Below, piece by piece: positions 23,824 to 34,659 of a DNA stretch of 64,000 bases. Source of the stretch: Metellina segmentata. Its lineage: Eukaryota; Arthropoda; Arachnida; Araneae; Tetragnathidae. The position numbers were made by a program, and so were the translations under genes. The DNA is taken from the NCBI GenBank assembly GCA_947359465.1, contig OX375879.1:123164486-123228485 (forward strand), written 5' to 3'. Under the pieces are notes generated by a model. The model searched no databases, was not told the origin of the DNA, and was given only the letters and a program-made list of their open reading frames with translations. Each line of letters begins with the position of its first letter. Within the stretch, counting starts at the first letter, position 1.

Positions 23824-25105
23824 TAGACGGTTTCACGAGGAAGTACTGATCGGAAAAAAAACGAAATTGACATGGTTTGTTCTTCATCGTATTCCCTGGA
23901 CAATTATTAAGATTTTTTTCCGATGCGGCTATTAGTTTAGGGTTTATTAAGTGTCAAAATTGAAGAAGCGAAATTTCTTCCGCGCGTGAGCAAAACACAT
24001 ACAAATTTTCAGTCTTCAGACGTGAGTTTTTTTTTAAAGAGTACCTCTGAACGTAAATTTTTGCAGCTTGTCGAGTTTTTTTTTTCAATTTGGTTCTTGA
24101 TAATATTTTTTTGAAATTCGGGAAAAATCGGGACATTTTTGTTACTTTTTTTTAAAAAACTGCCGTATCTATATCTTATTACTATTAGTTTTTATTTTTA
24201 AAAATATCGCAGTATACCTCAGAATACTCTTTCTTACGGTACTATTATTTTTGAAATAGGTTAATAATTAAATTGGATGCGATCAAAAGTTGGTCATACA
24301 AAATTCGGAATCTTTGGATATTTTCGCTACTTTTTATTACAACCGTTAACTAAAACTGTCATTTCTATATCGTATTACTATTAGTTTTTTATTTTGAAAA
24401 TAGCGCAGTATACCTCAGAATGTACTCTTTCTTACGGTACCATTATTATAAAAATTGGTTCATAAATAAATTCTATGTAATCAAAAGTTGGTGACACAAA
24501 TTTCGTATTTTTTATGTCGCGGTGCTTATCGGGGTTGTATTTTTGACTATCGGGTTTGCCAGATATCAAATTAATCGTAGCAACAATTGCCATAAAAACG
24601 ATTTCTTTTTATTTGGCGAGGAAAAAGGCTCGCTTTTTTCCCTCTGTTCTCAGACGGTTTACCGAGAAAGTACAAAGTACACATCGTAAAGTTTGGAGAT
24701 TAACAGGGTTTACTTAAAATTGTACAGGGAACAAGATGTAGAAGATATTTTACTCATGCGGCTATTAGTTTAGGGTGCATTAAGTGTTAAAGTAAAAAAA
24801 AGTGAAATCACTTGCGTAAGAGGTATTGGTTTGCGAAGCAAACCAAACGGTATTGCGTAGCAATCCCCGCGAGCTTAAGCGAGCAGGGGGTGAAGCCCTC
24901 GCTGTGACGTCATGGACCGTAAAGTGAAATCAGAATAATACAAATTATTCAGATAGTTTCACTCTGCGAAAGGAATGTTGGTTTGCGAAGCAAACCAAAT
25001 GGCATATGTAGAAGGAGTGTTGATTTGCGAAGCAAACCAGATGGGATTGTGTAGCAATCCCTGTGGGTTGGCGAGCGTAAGCGAGCAGGGGGCGGAGCCC
25101 CCTAG
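23824..25105 (+). mobile_element. Helitron-like insertion in the hAT gene
   Basis: The 3' end is the hairpin AGGGGGCGGAGCCCCCT followed by CTAG at 25102-25105. The 5' end TAGACGGTTTCACGAGG matches an internal second copy TCAGACGGTTTACCGAG at 24650. The interior has a 196-bp tandem duplication (about 24170-24530). It also has repeated mini-hairpins: TTGGTTTGC-GAA-GCAAACCAA at 24826 and 24979, and a third diverged one at 25020. Removing it rejoins the hAT frame without a duplication. There is no Rep/helicase coding, so it is non-autonomous and possibly compound. Confidence 0.7.
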
Positions 25106-25943
25106 TTTAATATAAAAGGAGCGATGGCATGGCTTTGTGAGGAAACATAAATCAAATACCCAAATTCAACCAAATGTGCAAGAAAACTATTGTTACCGTT
25201 TCCATCTTCATATTTAGCCGAATGTGGATTTAGTGCTGTAAATGATTTATTGGTAAAATAAAAGAAATCGTCTGGATATAACACAACGGGGAGACTTGAG
25301 ACTGAAGCTAACCAAATTAGAACCTAACATAAAATCTCTGTGCAGCAAGCATCAACAGCGAGGATCTCACAAAATTAAAATATTAAATTATTATAGAAAA
25401 ATCTTTATAAAAATTATTTCGAATTTAAATTTCAGTTTCTAATTATATGTTTTGAAAATTTATTTACTGTGTTTCGTTAACAATTTCCTAGTGATTTCTT
25501 CCTAAAACCTATCATTTAAGTTTCTTAAGTGAACAATTCAATTTTTTAACATTAAAAATTATGTATATGTTACATAGGGGGGCATAAGAATTTTAGAAAG
25601 GCTTAGGTGGGGCATGGCACAAAAAAGGTTGGGAAACACTGGTTTAACCCGACAGTTGGAATCAATTTGGCACACACAAGAGAGAGAAATTCCGCAGGAT
25701 ACCATCCGGGAACTTGTTCAGTCTATGCCACGCCTGGTGACAGCTTGTATCCAGGCCAGAGGTGGACCAAAGCCTTATTCACTTGCTCCCTTTGTAACGG
25801 TCAAAATATGAAATAAATCATTCAATTGTTCTGAAATTTGAATAGTTACTTTTCCTATGAATGTTCTTCACATCCACCCATTTTAATCGCAATCAGAAAA
25901 CTTCTTCTTAGTGCGTTGAATTTTTGTTATAGAGTGTATAATG

Positions 25944-26273
25944 CATCAAAGCATCTATTTCACATTACGAAACTCCAAACGAAATGGAATGAATCCAAAA
26001 CGTCAAGCTTTATAGCAAAAATGTAGCTTACCTCAATCCAATTACCTTCCAAACGTGCTTCATCTCTCCCTCAAACGCACATCTCTTCCAGAGGTGTATG
26101 GGCTTCACGGACTCAAGAAACTCGAGTGGTCTTTTCTGTCTACATGGGATTTACATTCTTAAATAAACGCGGGAATTTTACACGGGGGATACCCTAGCGA
26201 TCCTTTTCTGCTGGCAGCCCCCTTTATTCGGTTTTCCGGTTCCTCTCTTTACCCCGTCATCTAAACGCGCTTC
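25944..26273. other. Unassigned stretch
   Basis: No gene or known repeat is recognised. The last 100 bp are more GC-rich. Confidence 0.45.
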
Positions 26274-26420
26274 AAAATGACGTGCTGTTGTACTCAGATA
26301 TTTCCCTTGGAGATGGATCCGGATCGTCACCGATAGTTTGTTGTGCTGCTCCAGTTTGTACGTTGCGTGTCTCGTGTTTGGAGCAGCTTGGCCCTCGCAC
26401 CGTCAACCCCCAACCAACCA
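26274..26420 (+). mobile_element. SINE-A tail joined to SINE-C tail
   Basis: GACGTGCTGTTGTACTCAGA through CACCGATAGTTTGTTGTG matches the SINE-A 3' region. It is followed directly by TTGGAGCAGCTTGGCCC and CCCAACCAACCAAAC, the SINE-C 3' landmarks. Either two copies are adjacent, or this is a composite. Confidence 0.6.
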
Positions 26421-26618
26421 AACATCGTAGGGCATCTCGAATCAAAAATGGCATTTCATAGCCTCTCTTTTCAGTATGCTCTCTTTCTTTCCTGAACTGT
26501 CTGTTGTTCTTCGGTCAGACACTTGTGAGTGCTGGCCTCGAAAGATACACGCTCCCCCGGACGGTCTTCGGCCTGGACCGAGTTTGGAACTCAAAGCCCT
26601 CTGGTCGCTTAAGCCGCG

Positions 26619-27150
26619 TTTACACGGGAGTTGCAAACTTCTCCAAACATCGAAGCTATTCCGAGCAACGGCACTCATTGTATCGTCAAGATTTCGTATT
26701 GGGACGGCAAGTTTCCGACTCGCAATTTTGTTTTCCACCAGGAGTCGGTATAGATCAAAGGATTGACACTTTTAAGTGACATTTCTCCGAGACGAAATAT
26801 GGGATGAAAATGCTCCCAAATTTTGTCCCGTTTCGGAGTTGTTTGACAGTCACCGCTCCCCTCTGACCTTCGGCATCCCGTGGTCGCTCAAGCCGTCGTT
26901 TGTTCGCTCATTGTGACATTTTGACCGAATCGCTTGCCTTGATCACATCGCTCCCGACAAACTGTCAGTGAATGACCTATTTGATCAAAATGGCGTGAAA
27001 AATGGAGATCACTTCTCTACAAAGTGGTGAGAGGAGTGCTCACCCCTTGGTGTTGCCGATAAAGTCGACAAAGCGTTTACACCAGAGTGGATCGAAGAAA
27101 GGGGTTCGCATAGGGGAAACTAAAACGTCCTCGACACAAAAAAGGGGATA
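26619..27150 (+). mobile_element. MITE family F, copy 2
   Basis: It begins TAAGCCGCGTTTACACGG (terminal inverted repeat) and includes TTTTGTTTTCCACCAGGAGT, GACATTTTGACCGAATCGC and AAAGTCGACAAAGCGTTTAC. The right end is lost near 27150. The related full copy at 51664-52245 shows both inverted ends. Confidence 0.85.
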
Positions 27151-27715
27151 AAATGTATGCTACGCTACCCATCGAGCTACCACGGGCCCCTTTGAGAAAC
27201 ATAATTAAAATGAATTTTTCGGTTAGCACGTAAACTCCAGGATTGAATGCATTTAGAATTCTTAATCCTCTGAGCAGCAGCACAAAGGCACGAAGGTCGT
27301 CCTCAATCTTGGTCAAAGAACGCGAACCTGGAATCGGTTCTGCAGCAGAAATCAGTTTGAGGTTATGGAATTTGTGCTTCATTAATTCTGCGCAGCCTCA
27401 AGTGTCATCTCGGGCCAAGACGAGCGTTCCTCTAATGTTAATGAAGCGTTCCCGCCTCTTTCTGTCAAGTGCACTTGAGAAAAGAAAGAACATTAGTTCA
27501 GTGGCCGAGTGCTCTGGGAGGGGACCTTGAAGAATCGGTGACCTTGGAAGATTTATTACCGTGCGCGATGGACGAAAAAATGTCTCACCGTCCTTCCCAC
27601 ATCTTCCACTCTCGTTCCCAAAGATTTTCCATAAACTTCGTTTAATGGTCCCCCAAAAAAAAAGACTCATCTCAATTCATGTCATGCACTTTTTACTCCG
27701 CTTAAATTATCCGAA
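27151..27715. other. Unassigned, with a tRNA-like head trace
   Basis: On the minus strand GTGGTAGCTCGATGGGTAGC (27163-27190) looks like the A-box half of a tRNA-derived SINE. The rest (27210-27715) is GC-balanced sequence with no recognised gene. Confidence 0.4.
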
Positions 27716-27905
27716 CACGTTGTAAATGTTATTTTGAACCAAAAGTTCCAAAAACAGTTTTTGATCTTATTTGATAGAGTATTTATTTGACTTTCCAAAA
27801 TATATTCGATTTTTTCTCTACGTTCATTCGTTGCAGAGATATTAATATTTTAATCAAGGCGGGAAAACCGGAAGTAGGTATGGAAAACACCGGAAATCGC
27901 CGCGA
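27716..27905 (-). repeat. Dispersed repeat G fragment
   Basis: About 190 bp match, in inverse orientation, the segments at 47640-47830 and 62085-62225. Shared landmarks are GACTTTCCAAAATATATT and CTCTACGTTCATT, plus a CGGAAGTAGGTATGGAAAAC stretch. It is non-coding. Confidence 0.8.
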
Positions 27906-28172
27906 TCTTCTGCAGATGATTGCTGCGAAGGAACTCAAATCGCAGCGATTTATGCGGCTCTTTTCCCTTCCTTTAACCACACTTTAATCCTTTAAGTGCA
28001 CAGGGCGTTGGCACATCAACTGCTAGGGAGGAGTGACGAAGTTGACTTCCGAGTGTACGATTCTATATTTCTGAAGACGGATAGATCTTTGACGCTACTA
28101 AAGAACAGAAATATACTCAAAATAAAGATATTGGGATCCCTAATAGTTTGAGTACAGAAATATATGAATCAT
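27906..28172. other. Unassigned stretch
   Basis: Nothing recognised. Confidence 0.4.
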
Positions 28173-28428
28173 AATATTGTCACTCAAAAGGCAAAAGGTC
28201 GTTTGTCAAAAATTCCATTTTTTCCCTTTTATTATAGCTTTTTTGGCATTTTGCGATTTCCACCTGGTGGTAAAATCTCTTATGTCATCAGCTGATCCAA
28301 TCAACTAAAAACAAACTCCAAAGCATATAATAATCGAATCAAACCATAAGGGAAAAAAATAGTTTGGGCTCTACTGAAAATGCAGTTTTTTGACAAACGA
28401 CTTTATGCACTTTTGAGTGACGATATTC
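28173..28428. mobile_element. 255-bp MITE
   Basis: The inverted ends are ATATTGTCACTCAAAAG at 28174 and CTTTTGAGTGACGATAT ending at about 28427. They continue inward to GTCGTTTGTCAAAAA and its inverse. It has no coding capacity and the superfamily is unknown. Confidence 0.75.
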
Positions 28429-28789
28429 TACAAATAATTAATGTATGGGAAGAGGATGATACAGAGAGAGAGAAAAGATTCAGTTCTGGAGAAGAAATGA
28501 TAGTGAAAAAAAAGTTCAGGCTTCTAAATAGATCTAACAAATCAAGTATCCCCAGAAATACAGTGAATTAATAGAGTGTACATCTATACTGGTGTGAGCC
28601 AGAAGAGTTATTAATCATTTTTAAGCCGATGTGTCAACTCTTCCACGTTCATTTCTTTCTTCTTGAATTAATTCAAAAGTTTGTACAACTTTGTAGATTT
28701 TGGTAGTTGTGTAATTTATACCTATTATAAAAATGTTATTTGATTGATGGTCATATATATATATATATATGTTTATAAACATCAATATA
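28429..28789. other. Unassigned stretch
   Basis: No gene is recognised. It ends in a short (TA)n tract at about 28753-28770, just before a Tc1 element. Confidence 0.4.
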
Positions 28790-29918
28790 CAGAGTCGTCA
28801 CATTATTATGCCCACCCCTCAATCAACAGCGCTCAGCAATTGCAACGCGGTACGTGGCACTAGCCGTCGTGGTGGATATAAAAGTTGGAAACGTAGGTTA
28901 TCTTGGAACATATCCCTCTCTGTGATGAGTAAATCGCGACTTGCTAAAAGGGCAATCATTGGCTTTCTCCACAAGGGTGGCAATATTTCGGAAACTGCAC
29001 GGTTTGTGAACTGTTGGCATGCTGATGTGGTGAAAGTGCACCGCGACTGGAGTAACGGCACCATCGAAAATAAACGGCAGGGAAACTGCAGTGTACCACG
29101 TGCCACTGATACGAGAGGTTAACTTCGGTTACTACGGTGTGTGAGAACTGACCTACATGCTACAGTTGAGCAACTAATGTGTCAAACGAGCCATGGGACT
29201 TGTGTCTATGGGGATCCGAAGCAGACCTATGTTCACTGCACACACGTTGACGAAGTTGCATCGGCAAAAAAGGCTTCAATTTACTCGACAATTACAGAAC
29301 TGGACTGCTACTGATTGGCAAAGGGTTGCCTTCTCCGACGAGTTGCGTTTTCTGCTCTATCTAAGGGATGGACATTCACGTATTTGACGAGAAACGTCTG
29401 AGAGCAAACACCCTGCAACCATTGCTGGACGAACACAATAGGGAGGTGTTATGGTGGTGGTGGGGGGGAATGTTTTCATTGCATTGTGCCTGGGTTCTTT
29501 CGTACCTGTGGAAGGTACAATCAACGGATTGGGTTATGTATCCATTGTTGCCAATCATGTACACCCATACATGGTGACTGTTTTTCCTCAGAAGAATGGG
29601 ATCTTTCAGCAGGACAATGCCACGTGCTATACGACCTGAATGGTTTGCGATGGGTTGGAGGAGCACGACAAAAACTTACAAGTGCTTCGCTTGCCCCAAA
29701 ATTGACCAGATCTGAACCCAATCGAGCAACTTTGGAATAATCTCGATCACCATGTACGCAGTATGGACACACCTCCACGCACCCAGCCGCTTCTATCGGA
29801 TGTACTGCAGTCTGCATGGCTCCGTATATTGTAGCAACCTTCTGCAATCTTATTGGCTCACTTTTACGCTCTGTCTGAACTGCAAAAGGCGATTATTCTG
29901 GATATTAGCAGGTGGGCA
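28790..29918 (+). mobile_element. Tc1-like element, family D, right end lost
   Basis: The left terminus CAGAGTCGTCACATTATTAT follows TA (28788-28789). On the right the expected inverse begins (GTGGGCATA) but dissolves into a TA microsatellite at 29918. The transposase starts MSKSRLAKRAIIGFLHKGGN (28925). It has an HTH, then FSDELRF (first Asp), QQDNATCYTT (second Asp) and PDLNPIEQLWNNL (Glu), spread over at least three frames. The catalytic residues survive but the gene is broken. Confidence 0.85.
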
Positions 29919-29941
29919 TATATATATATATATATATATAT
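29918..29941. repeat. (TA)n tract replacing a Tc1 terminus
   Basis: Twenty-four bp of TA lie exactly where the right terminal repeat of the Tc1 element should continue. Confidence 0.85.
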
Positions 29942-30440
29942 GCAAGATTCGTGTTGTTCTGTTTGGCAAGGTCTATATTAAAGACTTCGAATCTTACAGC
30001 ACATTGACATTTAATGAATTAATATCCACAGTTATTATGTACAGTTGAGTTATATTTTAAAACAGTTCCGTCATTATCTGCAGCAGTCGTCTCTGCTCGG
30101 AAAAAATACGTCAGCTCTCAATGGCGTCCAGGGGAAAAAGTGTCTGTTCTATTAATTTTCTCGTAACTGAATACCGGAATGTGAATGGCTCCTGACAGTC
30201 TTGCCTTGCATTCCTACTACAATGCAACTGACTCCTACCAGTCTCGTTGCTCTTATAATGAGTTCTTTCCAGACTAGTAGACAACTACCGTTGTCTAGTA
30301 TTCCTACATATATAGTGTTGAAAGTGGAAATGATGGAAGCCGCGAGGAACTAACTTTGAAGAATACAAAATGAATGATAGTGAAAAAAGAAACTTAAATT
30401 TAAAGTTCGGATGAAGAAATAAGTAGAAATGTCAGTTCAA
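29942..30440. other. Possible minus-strand LTR, unproven
   Basis: This lies just downstream (minus-strand sense) of a gypsy integrase end, where a 3' LTR would be. I cannot find a second copy to pair with it, so the assignment rests on position only. Confidence 0.25.
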
Positions 30441-31227
30441 GTTAGTTGCTTGACCAAAATTTCATGAGGTCAGCAGAAGTGGATGTTGAGATTGGTCCGT
30501 CGTGGGAAACGATATTTCGTACGTCATACCGGTCGTTTGGTAGAACTCGTATAATTTCGTATGGCCGTAATATTTAGGTCTTAGTTTGAGGCATGTCCCA
30601 AATTGAGTTCGTTGTATCGCAACACGGTCTCCAATTTTGTACGCTGTGGATTGCTTTCTGAGTTTATAGCCGTGTTTCTTGTTAGTTTCTTGTACCGTCA
30701 AAATATTTTTCTTGGCTGTGTTACGCAGTTCGTTTGTGTCTTCAATAGTGGATTGTATGTATTCTTGATCCAACAGTTGTTTGATTGTGTGATCAGTTTT
30801 ATTCTTCATTTTTATGCCAATTAGTAATTTGAATGGAGTATATTTAGTTAATAAAGTAGTGCTTTTTAGATTGCGGTGCATTTTTGTAACTTGTTTGTAC
30901 TAGTGGGTTGGATCATCGATACTAAGCTTGGAAATAACAGGAATTAACGTTTGGTGTACATGGTTGAATTTCACCATTTCCGCGTGGAACACCAGTGGTT
31001 ATGTGCTACAGTTCAATGTGTTCGTCACGGCAATAGGTTTCGAAGTCATTTGAAGTAAAATCATTTACTCTATCAGCGATGATGCGTGAAGGGTTGCCGA
31101 AGTTAGTTATATGTACAGTTAATTTATTGACAGCTGTTTTAGCTGATGTTGTCTTAACTGGATAACCAAAGACATTTTGTAAATGCGTCCGCCACGTTAA
31201 AGAGCTATTGATACTGTTTGTTGTTGG

Positions 31228-31843
31228 TAGTGATGCGACATCGACAGCAAAACATCGATGTTCAAAATTAAAACACCGATGTTGATGATACATCGCCCCA
31301 AAAACATCGATGTTTTTAAAGTTCAATGTATTTAAACTTTTCCCTCCATTTCTTAAAATTGGTTTAGCAACTAGTGATGCTACATCGACAACAAAACAAC
31401 GATGTTTTGAAACTCCGATGTTCAAAATTAAAACATCGATATTGATAATACATCGCCTCAAAACCATCAATGTGTTTAAAATTCAGTGTTTTTAAACTTT
31501 TCCCCTCATTTCTTAAAATTGGTTTAGCAACTAATGATGCTACATCGGCTCCAATACATTGATGTTCTCTATAAAACATCAATGTTTGGAAACGACATCG
31601 ATGTCGCATCCATACTCTTCAGACCCTTCACCCTTGCCTACTTTGGTCTAAAAGTATGTTCAATTTGCTGATTATGAAAATTATGCTACTCGGTTATTTT
31701 TTAAATTTTTAAAACGTTACTTTATTCATTTAAAAATAAAACATCGACAGGTATAAACATCGATGTTAAAAAACCTCGACTCCAATACATCGATGTTTAA
31801 AAAAAAACATCAAGGTTTTGAATACATTGATGTCGCATCCCTA
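31228..31843. mobile_element. hAT-type MITE made of CATCGATG palindromes
   Basis: The ends are TAGTGATGCGACATCG and the inverse of TAGGGATGCGACATC. Flanks GTTGTTGG (31220-31227) and GTTGGTGG (31844-31851) form an 8-bp duplication with one mismatch. The interior contains a 160-bp tandem duplication and more than a dozen ACATCGATGTT-like palindromes. It splits gypsy integrase after the LGPPRPP segment. Superfamily hAT is inferred from the 8-bp duplication. Confidence 0.85.
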
Positions 31844-32297
31844 GTTGGTGGACGGGGAGGCCCAAGAAAATCTGTGTGATACGTGTCCAATAGAATGTTA
31901 CTTTTAAGAATGAGATGAAGAAATCTTTCAGATTTTCCTTTCTTTCTTGAGGAAAGAATACACGGTATGCAGTTCGAAATTACATTTTCAACAATTTTCC
32001 TTAATTTAAGAACGAAATCATCTTTTTTTAACGAGAGTCTCTGTTTCGTTGATAGCAAAGTGTCGTTATGAGTGCACGGTTTGCACGATCTCATGTTGCA
32101 TAGATTATGGTAGAACTATAAGTTCCTTGTCGTCAGCAATTTGCACGTCATTTTCTAAGAGCAGTCCTTCATTGGTGTATCTGGCAACACTTTTTAGATG
32201 CCGGAAATGAAGTCTTGATTTTGAGCACCAGCGATCTTTTGTGGAATCGTGTCCTGTGAAATGAGCATGAATGGATAACGAACTAGTAAGTCTACAT

Positions 32298-32859
32298 CAG
32301 GGCTCGAAATACCCGGGTGCACAGGTGCACTGTGCACATGAAAATAAAATTGTGCACCTAATTTTTTCCCTCTAGGTGCACGCAATGCACATAACGTTAA
32401 AAAAAAGGGAGGGGAACGTGTTTTAAGTTATTTTGATGTTTGAACAAAATATTTGAATCTACCTTTTTGCTCTAAAGGTACGTAATTAAAATTCCTAAAT
32501 AAACACTATGCGAAAACAAAATAGCTGGGAAGTAACCTGTTTATACAGGAGGAAGGTTTACTTGTGACACTGCCACAAGAACTTTCCGATGATCGAAACA
32601 TTTTCCAGGTGGATCGGTTGAAGCGACTGTCGCGACAGCCGTGTGCTAGAGAAGGGAGAATTTAGATGTTTAAATATTTTTATTTGCTATCTACTAATAA
32701 CCTATATAAACATACACAACTAATAAAGTAGTTAACATTACATAAATGCTCTTATATTAAGTTATTTTAACTGTACACCTAAAATATAACATGTGCACCT
32801 AATTTAAAAACTTAGGTGAACAAGGTGCACCTGTATTATAAAATCTATTTCGAGGCCTG
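32298..32859. mobile_element. hAT-type MITE with GTGCACC repeats
   Basis: The ends are CAGGGCTCGAAATA and the inverse of CAGGCCTCGAAATA. The perfect 8-bp target duplication GTCTACAT is at 32290-32297 and 32860-32867. Subterminal GTGCACCT units occur in both orientations near each end (32320-32390 and 32770-32835). It is non-coding and splits the gypsy pol remnant. Confidence 0.95.
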
Positions 32860-34111
32860 GTCTACATGTTTCATTTGCGTAGTGGGTCGGTGAGCAATTT
32901 CATAATCAAAATCTCAGAGAAAAATGACCCATCTTGAGACTTTAGGTGTTAAGTCTTTTTTGTGCATCGATTTTTGAAATTCAGCACAATCAGTGATGAT
33001 TTTGAACTTTGTTCCAAGGAGATAAGTTCTAAACTTCTTAAGTGCTTCAATGACTTCAAGTACTTCAAGTTCATAACACGAATATTTGGCTTGTTGTGTT
33101 CTTTTTACTCATGTAATGGATGTGTGGATTGAATTTTCCGTCACCACAGATTTTTTGGAAGAACACCTCCAAATCCATGTGAGCTAACTCTGTGTGTTTG
33201 AGTGTGTGGAACGCTTTCTTTTTGTTGCGGACTCAAGTGAAAATAAGTGGATTTTCTTAACAAATCTCACTCATTTGGTGGACAAGTATAGAGCAATTTT
33301 CGATGGATTTCTGAAAAAGCCTTTAAAGGACTAGAAAAGAAAAGGCTTAGAAAACTTTGTACATGTCTTTGGTTCAGGAAAATTCTGGATAGCCTGAGTC
33401 TTAGAAAGGGATGGTTAAAATGTTATTTTCTCAAGAAAATGTCCTAAAAATTCAATCTTTTTGTGCAAAAGGTTTCATTTTTTTAGATTTAACTCAAGGC
33501 CATATTCAGAAGTGACTTGCAAAACACTTTTGAGTTTGGCGATACCTTCAGCTTCGTCTTATGATAAAATAATAATGTCGTCAAGGTAAATGACGAGTGT
33601 GTTGTCATTTAATAAATCTCGGTAAACAGTGTTAATGAAGGGTTGGAAATATCCAGGACTGGAACTTAAACCAAAGGGACATTTTACAAAATCAAACTGT
33701 CCATATGAAGTGACAAACGATGTCTATTTATAGCTCAAAGCTAACATTACATAAAAAAAAGCATTTTTGAGATCTAAATTTGTGAAAACATTTGATTGTT
33801 CAAGTCTGTCTAATACATCACAAATGAGAGGGAGTGAATACCTATCTCTGATAATCTTTTTGTTAAATTGTCGGTAATCATTACACAAGCAATAAGAACC
33901 AGGTATTTTTTTACATGGAACAACATTTGAAGCATACTCGAAGTACCTATCAAACCCCAAGTGTCGTCTTGTAACTGGCTTGTCTTCATTGCCCTCGTCC
34001 TTTAATCGTAAGTAATCATTTCGGCATGTGGCATCATTCGTGGTGGTTCAGGGATCGTCTTAAGTGGTTGACTGAGGAAGGATCACAGTCCGATGTATCG
34101 AAAAACAACAC

Positions 34112-34235
34112 CATGCGAAAGTAAGGCAAGTTGACCTATAGTGGTGGGAAAACGATTTATGCATAGTCAGTGATCAACAAAAGTTGACAGATAGTGGTGA
34201 AAAAAAGTTTTATACAAAGCTAATGATCATGCATC
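34112..34235. repeat. Direct repeat, copy 1 (partner at 37330-37440)
   Basis: GTGGTGGGAAAACGATTTAT and CAACAAAAGTTGACAGATA recur with changes at 37350-37440, in the same orientation 3.2 kb away. The pair brackets the piggyBac remnant. It could be old LTR-like or MITE sequence. Confidence 0.6.
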
Positions 34236-34659
34236 GTCTGGATATATATATATATATCTACTTCGCTGAAATGGAATAGGGCAGGAAGTCTAATCTGTTT
34301 ATATTTTTATTTTAATGCAATCTGTTTATTTTTTGAAAGCGAAAGTTCACGTGACGTCACAATTTCTTGCGAAAATATAAATTATTAAAAGAATATCAAA
34401 CGTATATGGTATCTATTGGGTTGGACTGGATTGGACGCAGTAGACGGACACTGTTTCACCTGTGCGGCTTTCAGCTGTATAGTCCGCCTTACGGAGGAGA
34501 TTATGGGATAAGGGAGAGCTAAGCAATCCACAATACAAACATAAACATTTATCCTTTTAAATGCCGCAATTCATTTTTAAAATTTTTTACTTTATTTTTT
34601 CGCTTATATGGCTTATTTTACTACTAGTATAACTGTTCTAGACCTTTTTTGGCGGAAAA
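34236..34659. other. Unassigned stretch
   Basis: A short TA tract lies at about 34240. No gene is seen. Confidence 0.4.

Larger units (their letters stand above)
22241..25330 (+). pseudogene. hAT transposase (BED finger, RNase H-like core, hATC), broken
   Basis: It opens at MSGASKKKPRQ, has a stop after 12 residues, then a BED-type finger (FCLLCHQC ... HLKTKHNAH). The core follows: LSNNTVSRRIDEMSEDIEKQ, FSVQMDEST (first catalytic Asp), a TA-microsatellite-encoded Ile-Tyr run, and ITSCAADGAPNMMGKKNG (second Asp). Next are HCVIHRENL and EVRWLSKGNCL. The frame reaches QNDESVKT at 23826 and is cut by an insertion. It resumes at FNIKGAMAWLCEE near 25106, with the hATC dimerisation segment LLLPFPSSYLAECGFSAV. 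Several stops are present; the protein is inactive. Confidence 0.88.
21571..25641 (+). mobile_element. hAT element, ZBED5-like transposase
   Basis: Terminal inverted repeats are CAATGTTTCCCAACG on the left and the inverse of CAGTGTTTCCCAACC on the right. The 8-bp target duplication is GTTTAGCC (21563-21570) and GTTTAACC (25642-25649), one mismatch. The total is 4071 bp, including a later Helitron-like insertion of 1282 bp. It splits the Tc1 element around it. Confidence 0.93.
21162..25943 (+). mobile_element. Tc1-like element, family C, split by a hAT
   Basis: The left part (21162-21570) encodes FSDESRFQL-type and RRPGQRGDS segments across frames. The right part (25642-25935) encodes RQLESIWHTQEREIPQD and the family's C-terminus. 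The right end GTTATAGAGTG is the terminus shared with the copy at 39749-41945. The left end and N-terminal half are missing, so the junction with the gypsy remnant at about 21160 is a deletion. Confidence 0.8.
30440..34030 (-). pseudogene. Ty3/gypsy retrotransposon pol, minus strand, interrupted twice
   Basis: Read from 34030 down. The reverse transcriptase has YCLCNDYRQFNKKIIRDRYSL and FTNLDLKNAFF (33960-33724), then QFDFVKCPFGLSSSPGYFQP and YLDDIIIL (about 33710-33565). RNase H has YELEVLEVIEALKKFRTYLL and IITDCAEFQKSM (about 33075-32955). Integrase zinc-binding (CIPC) and YHTDFLGPPR with the first Asp lie in 32094-31850. VNKLTVHITNFGNPSRIIAD with the second Asp position, and FTSNDFETYC, lie in 31140-31000. 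The C-terminal domain with KIGDRVAIQRTQFG lies in 30881-30462. Stops and frameshifts are frequent. It is a different gypsy lineage from the 18.5-kb copy. Confidence 0.9.

Noticed and set aside
24822..25105. Bacterial endosymbiont repeat (palindromic GCGAAGC motifs)
   Set aside because: The motifs lie inside an insertion that splits a eukaryotic hAT gene and end in a Helitron-type hairpin plus CTAG; there is no bacterial gene around.
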